A DNA stretch of 64,000 nt from Actinacidiphila cocklensis (GTDB taxonomy: Bacteria; Actinomycetota; Actinomycetes; Streptomycetales; Streptomycetaceae): assembly GCF_907177275.1 (NCBI RefSeq), contig NZ_CAJSLV010000059.1, positions 124,001 to 188,000 on the forward strand. The letters are read 5' to 3'. A program made the translations under genes and the position numbers. Below, one piece after another: positions 28,859-37,580 of this stretch (its first letter is position 1; each line of letters opens with the position of its first letter). The notes beneath the pieces were generated by a model that did not search any database, was not told where the DNA came from, and saw nothing but the letters and a program-made list of their open reading frames with translations.

Positions 28859-30337
28859 ATGACTCGCCAGGCTCGCGACAGCGAACGATATTCCAGGACA
28901 TCGCGCGGCACGCGCGGATCGGCCGGCTCCGGCGGCGGAAGCCGTACGCCGGGCCGCGGCGGCGGTGGCGGTGGCGGCCGCAGCGGTGGGCCGCAGCGGC
29001 AGGGCACCCGTCCCGGTGCCGCCCGGCAGGGTGAATTCGCCATGCCGGTCACGATCACTCCGGCACTGCCCGCGGTCGCGGGCTTCGCCGAGCTGCCGAT
29101 ACCCCAGCCGGTACTGAACGCGCTCACCGCCCAGGGCGTGACCGAGCCGTTCCCGATCCAGGCCGCCACGCTCCCCAACACCCTCGTCGGGCGCGACGTG
29201 CTCGGCAGGGGACGTACCGGCTCGGGCAAGACGCTGGCCTTCGGGCTCGCGCTGCTGATCCGCACCGCGCAGGTCGGCCGGCGCGCGGAGCCGCGCCGCC
29301 CGCTCGGCCTGGTCCTGGTCCCGACCAGGGAACTGGCCCAGCAGGTCACCGACGCCCTCACCCCGTACGCCCGCCCGCTGCAGCTGCGGCTCACCACCGT
29401 GGTCGGCGGCATGTCCATCGGCCGGCAGGCGATGGCGCTGCGGCGCGGCGCCGAGATCGTGGTCGCCACGCCCGGGCGGCTGGCCGACCTGATCGAACGC
29501 GGCGACTGCCGGCTCGACGAGGTCGGCATCACGGTGCTCGACGAGGCCGACCAGATGGCCGACATGGGCTTCATGCCGCAGGTCACCAAGCTGCTGGACC
29601 AGGTGCGCCCGCAGGGGCAGCGGATGCTGTTCTCCGCCACCCTGGACCGCAACGTCGACCTGCTGGTCAGGCGCTATCTGAACGACCCGGTCGTGCACTC
29701 GGTCGATCCGGCGGCCGGCGCGGTCACCACCATGACGCACCACGTGCTGCACGTGCACGACGCCGACAAGTACGCCACCACCACCGAGATCGCCGCGCGC
29801 GACGGGCGGGTGCTGCTCTTCCTGGACACCAAGCACGCGGTGGACCGGCTCACCACGCACCTGCTCAACAGCGGGGTGCGGGCCGCGGCCCTGCACGGCG
29901 GCAAGTCCCAGCCGCAGCGCACCAGGACGCTGGCCCGCTTCAAGACCGGTGACGTCACCGCGCTGGTCGCCACGAACGTCGCGGCCCGCGGTATCCACAT
30001 CGACGACCTCGACCTGGTCGTCAACATCGATCCGCCCAGCGACCACAAGGACTACCTGCACCGGGGCGGCCGGACCGCCCGCGCGGGCGAGTCGGGCAGC
30101 GTGGTCACGCTGGTGCTGCCGCACCAGCGGCGGGAGATGGCGCGGCTCATGGCCGCGGCGGGCATCACCCCCGAGGTCACCCAGGTGCGCTCCGGTGAGG
30201 CCGAGCTGTCGCGCATCACCGGTGCGCAGGCGCCGTCCGGCATCCCGGTGCCCGTGACGCCGGCGCCCTCCTCCCCCGGGTCCGCCGGGTCCCCCCGGTC
30301 GCGGTACGGGCGCCGGCCCGCACGCCGCAGGTCCTGA
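28859..30337 (+). CDS. DEAD-box RNA helicase
   Basis: 492 residues. The first 60 are Arg/Gly/Ser-rich (an RGG-like tail that can bind RNA). The helicase core has the Q motif (GFAELPIPQPVLNALTAQG then FPIQ), motif I GRTGSGKT, PTRELA, motif II DEAD, motif III SAT, and the C-lobe ARGIHIDDLDLVVN and HRGGRTARAG. The C-terminus is again Pro/Arg-rich. It unwinds short RNA duplexes, probably in cold adaptation or ribosome assembly. ATG 28859 follows GAGGAAAGG, part of which is in a hairpin. Confidence 0.93.
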   Translation: MTRQARDSERYSRTSRGTRGSAGSGGGSRTPGRGGGGGGGRSGGPQRQGTRPGAARQGEFAMPVTITPALPAVAGFAELPIPQPVLNALTAQGVTEPFPIQAATLPNTLVGRDVLGRGRTGSGKTLAFGLALLIRTAQVGRRAEPRRPLGLVLVPTRELAQQVTDALTPYARPLQLRLTTVVGGMSIGRQAMALRRGAEIVVATPGRLADLIERGDCRLDEVGITVLDEADQMADMGFMPQVTKLLDQVRPQGQRMLFSATLDRNVDLLVRRYLNDPVVHSVDPAAGAVTTMTHHVLHVHDADKYATTTEIAARDGRVLLFLDTKHAVDRLTTHLLNSGVRAAALHGGKSQPQRTRTLARFKTGDVTALVATNVAARGIHIDDLDLVVNIDPPSDHKDYLHRGGRTARAGESGSVVTLVLPHQRREMARLMAAAGITPEVTQVRSGEAELSRITGAQAPSGIPVPVTPAPSSPGSAGSPRSRYGRRPARRRS

Positions 30338-30369
30338 ACGTCCCCCTTCTCGCACACTGCGGAGGCATC

Positions 30370-30618
30370 ATGCGCTGCGTCATCGCCCACTTCTCCTTCG
30401 ACCTCGTCAAGGAGGAGGTCGAGAAGTCCATGAGCGGCATCAAGCCCGAGCCGGTCACCGACGCCTCGGTGACCATCGGCCGCAAGCAGTACCCCGTCAA
30501 GCAGGTCGGGGCGATCATCACCCGTCAGGACCGGCGCGACTTCACGACCACGGAGATCGTCCGCGCCCTGACCCGGCTGGGCTTCACCTGCCACCCGGCG
30601 CCTGCGCCGACGCTCTGA
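30370..30618 (+). CDS. SCO5918-family small protein
   Basis: 82 residues, recognised as the SCO5918-type protein that follows the cold-shock/DEAD helicase pair in Streptomyces (MRCVIAHFSFDLVKEEVEKSM start). Function unknown; the mixed alpha/beta pattern with TIGRKQYPVKQVGAII suggests a small compact domain. It begins 32 bases after the helicase stop and probably shares its transcript. Its last 35 bases overlap the 3' end of the esterase gene on the other strand. Confidence 0.75.
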   Translation: MRCVIAHFSFDLVKEEVEKSMSGIKPEPVTDASVTIGRKQYPVKQVGAIITRQDRRDFTTTEIVRALTRLGFTCHPAPAPTL

Positions 30619-31432
30619 CGAGTTCGCGCAGGTCGGTGAAGAAGCGGGTGTGGGCCGCGGCGGCGGACTCGTCCGTGAGGTCCATGCCCTGGATGAAGCC
30701 GTGCGGGAGCCCGGCTTCGCGGCGCAGGCGTACGGGGACGCCTGCGGCCGCGAGCCGCTCGGCGTAGGCCTCGCCCTCGTCGCGCAGCGCGTCGTGCTCC
30801 GCGGTGACGACCAGCGCGGGCGGCAGGCCCGCCAGGTCGGGGGCGTGCAGCGGGCTCGCGGCGGCGCGGGCGGCGGGGTCGGGGACGTAGGAGGCGGCGA
30901 AGAAGGCCAGCGTGTCGGCGTCCAGGCCGTATCCGGTGCCCTTCTCGGTGATCGAGGGCCGGCTGAGGGTGAGGTCGGTGTTGGGGCAGATCAGGGCCTG
31001 GAGGCCGGGCAGCGGGCCGCCCGCGTCCCGGAGCGCCAGGCAGGCCGCCGCGGCGAGGAAGCCGCCGGCGCTGTCCCCGGCGACCGCGTCCGGCCGCGCC
31101 CAGGCCAGGACGGCGACGGCGTCGTCCAGCGCGGCGGGGTGCGGGTGCTCGGGGGCGAGGCGGTAGTCGACGGCCAGCACGTCGACGTCGCAGGCGCGGG
31201 CGATACGGCGGCAGGTGCGGTCGTGGGTGTCCAGGTCGCAGAAGACGAAGCCGCCGCCGTGCAGGAAGACCAGCAGCGGCAGACCCGGGCCGCCGGGCCG
31301 GTAGCGCCGCAGCGGCACCCCGCCGGGCCCGGCGAGGTCCTCGACGGACGCCAGCTCCGGCCCCTTGGGACGGGTCAGGCGCCGCTCGCGCGCACCGTCG
31401 CGCAACTGGGTCAGCAGGTCGGGCTGCGGCAT
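30584..31432 (-). CDS. Alpha/beta hydrolase, hormone-sensitive-lipase type esterase
   Basis: 282 residues. HGGGFVF is the oxyanion HGGG motif, GDSAGG the nucleophile elbow with the catalytic Ser, and later VVTAEHDALRDEG and GLPHGF carry the catalytic Asp and His. This is the HSL (family IV) esterase pattern, acting on short-chain esters. ATG 31432 starts a usual cap helix (MPQPDLLTQLRDGARER); the frame above it is not coding-like. Its 3' end overlaps the SCO5918-type gene by 35 bases. Confidence 0.85.
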   Translation of the reverse strand: MPQPDLLTQLRDGARERRLTRPKGPELASVEDLAGPGGVPLRRYRPGGPGLPLLVFLHGGGFVFCDLDTHDRTCRRIARACDVDVLAVDYRLAPEHPHPAALDDAVAVLAWARPDAVAGDSAGGFLAAAACLALRDAGGPLPGLQALICPNTDLTLSRPSITEKGTGYGLDADTLAFFAASYVPDPAARAAASPLHAPDLAGLPPALVVTAEHDALRDEGEAYAERLAAAGVPVRLRREAGLPHGFIQGMDLTDESAAAAHTRFFTDLRELVRASAQAPGGR

Positions 31433-31577
31433 GTGCGTCAACTCTCCGACGGGGCCGGTCAGGGGGCTGTCAGGGTACGACACCGGGCACCGGCCTCCGC
31501 AGGCCCCGGCAACAGCTGGTCCTCGCCCTAGCATCCGTAGCAGCACGGATTCCGCACTTACGAGGAGTGGACGCACG

Positions 31578-32357
31578 ATGAGTGGCGAGCTGCAGGGCAG
31601 GACCGCCGTGGTCACCGGGGCGAGCAAGGGGATCGGGCTGGCCGTGGTGGCGGCGCTCGCGGGGGCGGGCGCGCGGGTGCTCGCGGGGTCGCGGGGGACC
31701 TCGGCGGAGCTGGACGCGCTGGTCGCGGGCGGCGGCGTCGAGTGGGTACGGGCCGACCTGGCGGATCCGGCGGCGGCCGGGCGGCTGGTGGACGCGGCCG
31801 GCGGGCGGGTCGACGTGCTGGTCAACAACGTGGGCACCGCCCCGGTCCGCACCGGCGGCTTCCTGTCGGTCACCGACGAGGAGTGGCAGCGGACGGTCGA
31901 CCTGAACCTGCTGGCCGCGGTGCGGGTCACCCGGGCCGCGCTGCCGCTGATGCTGGAGGCCGGCAGCGGCTCCGTGGTGACGGTCGCGTCGGTCAACGCG
32001 ACGCTGCCCGACCCGATGGTCATCGACTACAGCGCGGGCAAGGCGGCGCTGGTCGCCTTCTCCAAGGCGCTGTCGAAGGAGGTCGGGCCGAAGGGCGTGC
32101 GGCTCAACACGGTGAGCCCCGGGCCGGTGGAGACCGACCTGTGGCTGGGCAGCGGGGGTGTGGCGGCGACGGTGTCGGCGGCCTCGGGCGGCGCGGCCAA
32201 GGACGTCATCGAGCAGACCTCGCAGGGGATGCCGACCGGCCGCTTCTCCCGCCCCGCGGAGGTCGCGGACCTGGTGCTCTTCCTGGCCGGCGACCGCGCC
32301 GCCAACATCACCGGCAGCGACTTCACGATCGACGGCGGCTTCATCCCGACCTGGTGA
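31578..32357 (+). CDS. SDR family oxidoreductase
   Basis: 259 residues. Classical SDR: TGASKGIG binds the nucleotide, NNVG is in the central strand, Ser in VASVNA with Tyr-Ser-Ala-Gly-Lys (YSAGK) are catalytic, and NITGSDFTIDGG closes the fold. The Ala and Lys around the nucleotide loop suggest NADP or NAD without deciding. Substrate unknown. ATG 31578 follows ACGAGGAG. It is divergent from the esterase. Confidence 0.88.
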   Translation: MSGELQGRTAVVTGASKGIGLAVVAALAGAGARVLAGSRGTSAELDALVAGGGVEWVRADLADPAAAGRLVDAAGGRVDVLVNNVGTAPVRTGGFLSVTDEEWQRTVDLNLLAAVRVTRAALPLMLEAGSGSVVTVASVNATLPDPMVIDYSAGKAALVAFSKALSKEVGPKGVRLNTVSPGPVETDLWLGSGGVAATVSAASGGAAKDVIEQTSQGMPTGRFSRPAEVADLVLFLAGDRAANITGSDFTIDGGFIPTW

Positions 32358-32458
32358 GCTCCTGCCTGGTGATCCCCGGCCTGGTGAGCGGCGTCCCGGT
32401 GAGCGGCGTCCCGGCCTGCTGAGATCCGTTCCGGCCCGGTCAGCGGCGGCGACGTGCA

Positions 32459-32494
32459 CAGGGCCGCCGGGTGCCCATGCACCCGGCGGCCCTG
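32459..32494. terminator. 16-bp bidirectional hairpin terminator
   Basis: Perfect 16-bp arms (32459-32474 and 32479-32494) around a CCAT loop, between the SDR gene and the convergent GH87 gene. Confidence 0.75.
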
Positions 32495-32515
32495 GCGTTC
32501 AGCGGGCGGCGCGTG

Positions 32516-35500
32516 TCAGGTGTTCCACACCTGGACCTCGGAGAGCTGGCCCGCGGGCCAGCCGTCGTTGGCGGTGACCGTCACCCGCACGTACCGCTCG
32601 GTCGCCGCGGTGAAGGTGATCGTGACGGTGTTGTTCGCGCCCGGGGTGAAGGCGTAGGACGCGGAGGACTTCAGGGTGCTGAAGCTGCTGCCGTCGGTGC
32701 TTCCGCCGATCGACAGCGTCTCGTTGCGCGAGCCCCAGCCGGCCGGCAGCTGCAGGACGACCCTGCTGACGCTCTGCGCGGAGCCGAGGTCGACCTGCGC
32801 CCACTGCGGGAAGGCGCTGTTGGCGCTCTCCCAGTAGCTGGCCTGGTTGCCGTCGGTGAGGTTGGACGACGGGTAGACGTCGGTGTGGCTGGACTCGCTG
32901 GTCGGCCGGCCGGCCGCCAGGTTCGTGCTGACCGTGCCGGTTCCGGTGCCGGTCAGGGCCACGGTGGTGGGGTTGTTGGTCGCGTTGCTGGTGATCGTCA
33001 GGGTGCCGGTGCGGGTGCCGGACGCGGTCGGGGCGAACTTCACCGCGACCGTGCAGGCGGCGCCCGCGGCGAGCGAGCTGCCGCAGGTGTTGGTCTGCGT
33101 GAAGTCGCCGGAGGCGGAGACCGAGCTGATCGAGGCCGCGGCCGAACCGGTGTTGGTCACCGTCACGTTCTGGGCGCCGCTGGTGGTGCCGGGCGCCTGG
33201 GCGGCGAAGGTGAGCGAGGACGGGGTGACCGCCAGGGTCGCGGACGACGGGTTGGTGCCGCCGCCGGGGTAGACCGAGAGCCCGGACAGCTGGGCCGCGC
33301 TCCAGCCGGAGTTGGCGGTGACGTTGATCCGTACGTAGCGGGCGGTGGCCGCGGTGAAGGTGACGGTCACCGTGTTGTTGTCGGTGTTGGGGTCGAAGGT
33401 CCGCACCGCGGAGGGCGACAGGGTGCTGAAGGAGGTGCCGTCCGTGGAGCCCTGGACGGACAGCGTCTGCGTACGCGTCGCCCACGCGGTGGACGGCGGC
33501 AGCCGCAGCGTCACCTTGCCGACGCTGTAGTTCTGGCCGAGGTCGACCTGCACCCACTGCGGGAAGGCGCCGTTGGCGCTCTCCCAGTAGGTGGAGGCGT
33601 CCGCGTCGGTGACGTTGCCCGGCGCGAAGGTGCCGTTGGTGGAGCTCGCGGTGGCCGGGCGGCCGGCGGCGACGTCGGTGGCGCTGTCGATGCCGGCGCC
33701 GCTCAGCGCGACCGTGGTCGGGCTGTTGTTGGCGTTGCTGGTCAGCGTCAGCGTGCCGTTGCGGGTGCCGCCGGCGGTCGGCTTGAAGGTCACGGTCACC
33801 GCGCAGGACGCGCCGACCGCGAGCGAGGAGCAGTTGTTGGTCTGGGTGAAGTCACCGGTGGCGGCGACGGCCGAGACGGTGGCGGCCGTGGTGCCGGAGT
33901 TGGTGACGGTCACCGTCTGCGGGGCGGCGGTCGAACCGACGACCGTGCCGCCGAACGACAGGTTCGCCGGGTTGGTGTTGAGCACCGGGCCGGGCGCGGT
34001 GCCGGTGCCGCTCAGCGTGACGGTGGAGGTGTTGCCGCCCGCGGTGACGGTCAGCGTGCCGGTACGGGTGCCGGCCGCGGTCGGCTTGAAGGTGACGCTG
34101 ACGGTGCACGAGCCGTTGGCAGGCACCGAACTGCCGCAGGTGTTGGTCTGCGCGAAGTCGCCGGAGGCGGACAGCGCGGAGACGGCGGCGGCGGAGCCGG
34201 TCGGGTTGGACACGGTCACGGTCTGCGCGGCGCTGGTCGAACCGGTCGCGACAGCACCGAAGTCGAGCGCGCCCGGGGTGGCGGTGACGCCGCTGGCCGG
34301 GTAGGGCGGGAAGACCGGGGCGGGGAAGCCGCCGCAGAAGGGCGTCCCCGTGATGCCGGAGTTGCCGCCGCCGTCGGTGACGACGAAGTTGCCGCCCTCG
34401 CAGCTGTAGACCGGCGAGGAGGCGCCGACGCCGGTCGCGGTGACGTTGGTGAACTTCGCGGCGCCGCCGGTCTGTTCCTGCAGCGCGAAGGTGCCGGTGC
34501 CGGCGATGGTCACGTTGTTGAGGTTGACCCCGCTCACCGTGCCCTCGACCCACTGCACGGCCTCGTAGGGGCTCTGCTGGATCAGCGCGTTGGTGACGTT
34601 GATCGGGCCGGTGATGGCGCCCTGGCTGCCGTCGAACCACAGCGCGCCGACGCCGAACTGCCAGTTCGGGTCGAGGCTGCCGGCACGGATCATGGTGTTG
34701 TCGGTGATGTTGGTGGTGCCGACCGGCGTGGAGGTGAAGCGCTGGCCGACGTGGATGCCGCCGCCCTGCGCGAGGCCGGTGTCCATCACCAGGTTGCCGC
34801 TGACGGTGTTGTCGTGGCCGCCGTAGATCGCGATGGCGTTGGCGAGGATCTGCGTCTCGACGGTGTTGTTGGAGATCGTGTCGTTGGCGTCGGCGCCGAG
34901 GGCGGAGTCCGCCCAGGTGGCGATGCCGTCGTCACCGGTGTTGCGGATCTCGCTGTTGGTGACCGTCGAGTTGGTCACGCCGCCGTGGAAGTTGATGCCG
35001 TCGGCCGTGGTGTCGCGGATGCGCATCCCGGTGAAGGTCAGCTTGTCCATCGGCCCGTCCATCCAGGCGCCGACCTTGAGGTGGTCGATCCACACGCTGG
35101 AGACCGTGGAGTTGCTGAGCGCGCCGCCGATGCCGTTGACCTGCGCGCCGTCGTTGCGCTCCTGCACGTCGCCGAAGACGGCGAAGTTCTGCAGGTGCAC
35201 GTTGCTGCTCGGGTTCGGCTGGTAGTTGCCGTAGAAGCCGGGGGCCGAGCCCTTGACCGTCGAGTACCACATGCCGGCGCCCGCCACCGTCACGTTGTTG
35301 ACGATGATGTGCCCGGGGATGTTGTACGTGCCCGGCGGTATCCACACGGTGCCGCCGGAACCGGCAGCGGCGATGGCCGCGTTGAAGGCCGCCGTCGCGT
35401 CGGCGCCGCCGGTCGCGTCGGCGCCCTTGCTGGTGACCGACACCGAGCCGGACGGCTGCGGGAGGGCCGCGCCGACCTGCTCGAAGTCGGCGAAGTCGAT

Positions 35501-36082
35501 GGTGGTGACGGCGCTGCCGCCGCCGGTCTGCAACGTGAAGGTGGTGCCGGCCGGATAGGTCTGCGGCAGCAGCCGGTGGACCTCGTCGTAGAAGTGGTGC
35601 GGGTTGCTGCCCGGCTGGTTGGTGAACGGGTAGCTGCCGTAGTACCAGCTGTAGGCGTTGGTCAGGGTGAAGTCGGGCTGCGCGGTGCCGTTGATGGCGA
35701 AGGACAGCGGGGCGGTGTAGACCGAGCCGCCCGAGCCGTCGGGGATGCTGTAGCGGAAGTCGATCGAGTTGGTCGCCACCGGGGTGGTGAAGGTGACGAA
35801 CTTCCCGCTGCCCGACAGGGTCACCGCCTTGCGGTACGACGCCTCGTCCGCGAGCTGGCCCGCAGCCCAACTCGGGCCGATCTGGCTGCCGTTGGTGGCG
35901 GAGCTCTCGGCCTGCACCTCGACGTAGGGCAGGTTCGCGCCGCTGCCGCCGGTGGCGGCGGCGTAGGCGGGGGCGGCGGCGCTCAGCGCGAGCACGCCGC
36001 CGGTGGTCAGCAGCGCGGTGCTGCCGACGACGGCGACCGCTCGTCTCAGCCGGCCTCGGGGGTGGGGGGGTTCACGGAACAT
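32516..36082 (-). CDS. Secreted GH87 alpha-1,3-glucanase (mutanase) with accessory modules
   Basis: 1188 residues. Signal peptide about 1-41; a CBM6/35-like domain (about 52-205); a right-handed beta-helix (about 210-595) with D361 in TADGIN and D384-D385 in NTGDDG. The spacings of 23 and 24 equal those of the three catalytic Asp of known GH87 enzymes. Then come two choice-of-anchor-D (Ig-like) repeats, an F5/8C module, a third anchor-D repeat and a second F5/8C module. Likely attacks alpha-1,3-glucan of fungal walls or biofilm. ATG 36082 has AAGGAG 8 bases before it. Confidence 0.87.
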   Translation of the reverse strand: MFREPPHPRGRLRRAVAVVGSTALLTTGGVLALSAAAPAYAAATGGSGANLPYVEVQAESSATNGSQIGPSWAAGQLADEASYRKAVTLSGSGKFVTFTTPVATNSIDFRYSIPDGSGGSVYTAPLSFAINGTAQPDFTLTNAYSWYYGSYPFTNQPGSNPHHFYDEVHRLLPQTYPAGTTFTLQTGGGSAVTTIDFADFEQVGAALPQPSGSVSVTSKGADATGGADATAAFNAAIAAAGSGGTVWIPPGTYNIPGHIIVNNVTVAGAGMWYSTVKGSAPGFYGNYQPNPSSNVHLQNFAVFGDVQERNDGAQVNGIGGALSNSTVSSVWIDHLKVGAWMDGPMDKLTFTGMRIRDTTADGINFHGGVTNSTVTNSEIRNTGDDGIATWADSALGADANDTISNNTVETQILANAIAIYGGHDNTVSGNLVMDTGLAQGGGIHVGQRFTSTPVGTTNITDNTMIRAGSLDPNWQFGVGALWFDGSQGAITGPINVTNALIQQSPYEAVQWVEGTVSGVNLNNVTIAGTGTFALQEQTGGAAKFTNVTATGVGASSPVYSCEGGNFVVTDGGGNSGITGTPFCGGFPAPVFPPYPASGVTATPGALDFGAVATGSTSAAQTVTVSNPTGSAAAVSALSASGDFAQTNTCGSSVPANGSCTVSVTFKPTAAGTRTGTLTVTAGGNTSTVTLSGTGTAPGPVLNTNPANLSFGGTVVGSTAAPQTVTVTNSGTTAATVSAVAATGDFTQTNNCSSLAVGASCAVTVTFKPTAGGTRNGTLTLTSNANNSPTTVALSGAGIDSATDVAAGRPATASSTNGTFAPGNVTDADASTYWESANGAFPQWVQVDLGQNYSVGKVTLRLPPSTAWATRTQTLSVQGSTDGTSFSTLSPSAVRTFDPNTDNNTVTVTFTAATARYVRINVTANSGWSAAQLSGLSVYPGGGTNPSSATLAVTPSSLTFAAQAPGTTSGAQNVTVTNTGSAAASISSVSASGDFTQTNTCGSSLAAGAACTVAVKFAPTASGTRTGTLTITSNATNNPTTVALTGTGTGTVSTNLAAGRPTSESSHTDVYPSSNLTDGNQASYWESANSAFPQWAQVDLGSAQSVSRVVLQLPAGWGSRNETLSIGGSTDGSSFSTLKSSASYAFTPGANNTVTITFTAATERYVRVTVTANDGWPAGQLSEVQVWNT

Positions 36083-36199
36083 CACGGGCTCCTTTCGACA
36101 CAGAATGCCGGGTCTGCACCGGTGGGGGTGGAGCGTCAACGCAAGGGGCACCGTAATGTCGCGGACACCGGTCCGCAATATCCACGCTCATCATTGCGA

Positions 36200-36221
36200 G
36201 AAAGTAACTTTCTTGCGCAAG
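36200..36221. promoter_or_regulatory. LacI-type operator candidate before the GH87 gene
   Basis: GAAAGT and ACTTTC form an inverted repeat around one base at 36200-36212, running into the palindrome CTTGCGCAAG at 36212-36221; TTGCG also lies on the left at 36194. Similar TTGC-based palindromes occur in Streptomyces MalR-type amylase promoters. Confidence 0.45.
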
Positions 36222-36264
36222 ATCCTGCGCTCAGTGGCGTGGAGCCGATTTCCGCCGCAACAGG

Positions 36265-37011
36265 TCAACTCCTGGGCGAAGCCTGGTCTTTCATCACATT
36301 CCGCATCGCCTCGACCAGGGCGGGTTCGAAACGTCCGATGTCCGAGGCGACATGGCGCGGTCCGCCGTGCAGCGCGCCGAGCGTGTCGTCGGAGACGTAG
36401 TCGGTGGTGTAGCCGGTGAGCGTGAGGGTGAACACCGCGCCGCCGTGCAGGACTTTGAGCTCCTCGCTGAGCCGGCTGAGCGTCTGCGCGACCGCCTCGT
36501 CGCCGAGCCCGGTGACCTTGCGCACGGACTTCACCGGCGTCAGGTCCGAGCCGTCGATCTGCGCCTGGTCCTCGAACTCCGCCCGCGGGTCGGTCCGTTT
36601 GTGCAGGTCGATGGTCACGAAGACGTCGTAGGAGGCCGTACCGCCGGCGCCGTCGGGTGCGCCCACCGACAGGGAGCAGCGGATCTGGTCGAGGACAGGG
36701 CCGAGCCGGGCCGCCGCCGGCGTCACCGCCGTGCTGTACGAGGCGTGCAGCGCCCGGGTCAGCGGGGCCAGCGTGCTGCCCGCGCAGGGGCTGTCACCGA
36801 GGACGTAGCCGTGCAGGTCGGGCGGCCCGCCGTGCTCGGCCGACCACGCCCGCAGCCCGCCCGCCCACACCGCGGACGCCAGCAGCACCCCGCCGACGCC
36901 CCACACCCACGGGCGCCGCGCCCCGCCCCACCGCGGCGCCCGGTCCGCGTCGCTGATCACCTCGGCCCCGCCCTCGTCGGGACCTCCCGTCAGCTCCGGC
37001 TCCGATATCAC
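36265..37011 (-). CDS. Membrane-anchored protein of unknown function
   Basis: 248 residues. A short polar N-terminus leads to one helix (WGVGGVLLASAVWAGGLRAW, about 36-55), so the rest is probably outside. The outer part has two Cys (in DSPCAGST and IRCSLSVG) that could pair, and an alpha/beta pattern, but no family is recognised. GTG 37011 has GAGGAG 7 bases upstream. It starts 12 bases after the marR-type gene and shares its operon, so the MarR protein probably controls it. Confidence 0.65.
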   Translation of the reverse strand: MISEPELTGGPDEGGAEVISDADRAPRWGGARRPWVWGVGGVLLASAVWAGGLRAWSAEHGGPPDLHGYVLGDSPCAGSTLAPLTRALHASYSTAVTPAAARLGPVLDQIRCSLSVGAPDGAGGTASYDVFVTIDLHKRTDPRAEFEDQAQIDGSDLTPVKSVRKVTGLGDEAVAQTLSRLSEELKVLHGGAVFTLTLTGYTTDYVSDDTLGALHGGPRHVASDIGRFEPALVEAMRNVMKDQASPRS

Positions 37012-37023
37012 CGCCGGCTCCTC

Positions 37024-37479
37024 TCACATCCGTTCGCCGTGGTGGGCGACCAGCACGGTCAGCAGCCGAACCAGCTCGTCGCGCTCGTCGGCGGTGAGCG
37101 GGGCGAGCAACTCGCCCTGGAAGGTGTCGATCAGGCCGTCGAGCTGGTCCAGACGGCGTCGGCCCCGATCGGTGAGGGTGATGACGTTGCGCCGCCTGTC
37201 GGCGCGGTCGGGGGTGCGCTCGACGTAGCCGTCGTCGGCCAGTTCGTTGAGCACCGCGACCAGGTCGCTGCGGTAGATCCTGGCCCGCCGGCTCAACTCG
37301 GCCTGGCTGGCGGGGCCGTACTCCTGGAGCGCGGCGAGCACCGGGTAGTGCCACTTGCGGGCGCCGACCGCCGCCAGGCCCTCGCTCACCAGCCGGTCGC
37401 CGTGCAGGGCGGCGAAGCCGAGCAGCCGGCTCGGCAGGGCGCGCAGCCGGTCGGGGGTGGGGCGGGGGGAGTCGGTCAT
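37024..37479 (-). CDS. MarR family transcriptional regulator
   Basis: 151 residues with the MarR winged helix: PASQAELSRRARIYRSDLVAVLNELADDGYVERTPDRADRR, the last part being the wing DRADRRRNVITLT. Helices at both ends form the dimer. ATG 37479. It is divergent from a haloalkane-dehalogenase-like gene across a 101-bp gap holding three GTTAGT-based palindromes, so it very likely represses both sides and responds to an unknown ligand, perhaps a dehalogenase substrate. Confidence 0.88.
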   Translation of the reverse strand: MTDSPRPTPDRLRALPSRLLGFAALHGDRLVSEGLAAVGARKWHYPVLAALQEYGPASQAELSRRARIYRSDLVAVLNELADDGYVERTPDRADRRRNVITLTDRGRRRLDQLDGLIDTFQGELLAPLTADERDELVRLLTVLVAHHGERM

Positions 37480-37499
37480 GGCGGCATCGTAGTCCGTTG

Positions 37500-37556
37500 C
37501 GTTAGTCCCACTAACGATGTACGTTCGTTAGTGCCGTAAACGTTAGTGCGACTAAC
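37500..37556. promoter_or_regulatory. Three MarR-type operator palindromes
   Basis: GTTAGT and ACTAAC around 3 bp occur perfectly at 37501-37515 and 37542-37556. A third, imperfect copy (left half CGTTAGT at 37526-37532, right half GTAAAC) lies between. All are in the gap between the divergent marR-type and dehalogenase genes. Confidence 0.75.
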
Positions 37557-37580
37557 ACTTAGCGCCTCCGGAGGCTCCCC

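Noticed and set aside
32471..36400. A 1309-residue plus-strand protein opposite the GH87 gene
   Set aside because: It is Gly/Arg/Val-rich with no motif, and is the usual shadow of a biased gene; the minus strand has signal peptide, catalytic Asp and known modules.
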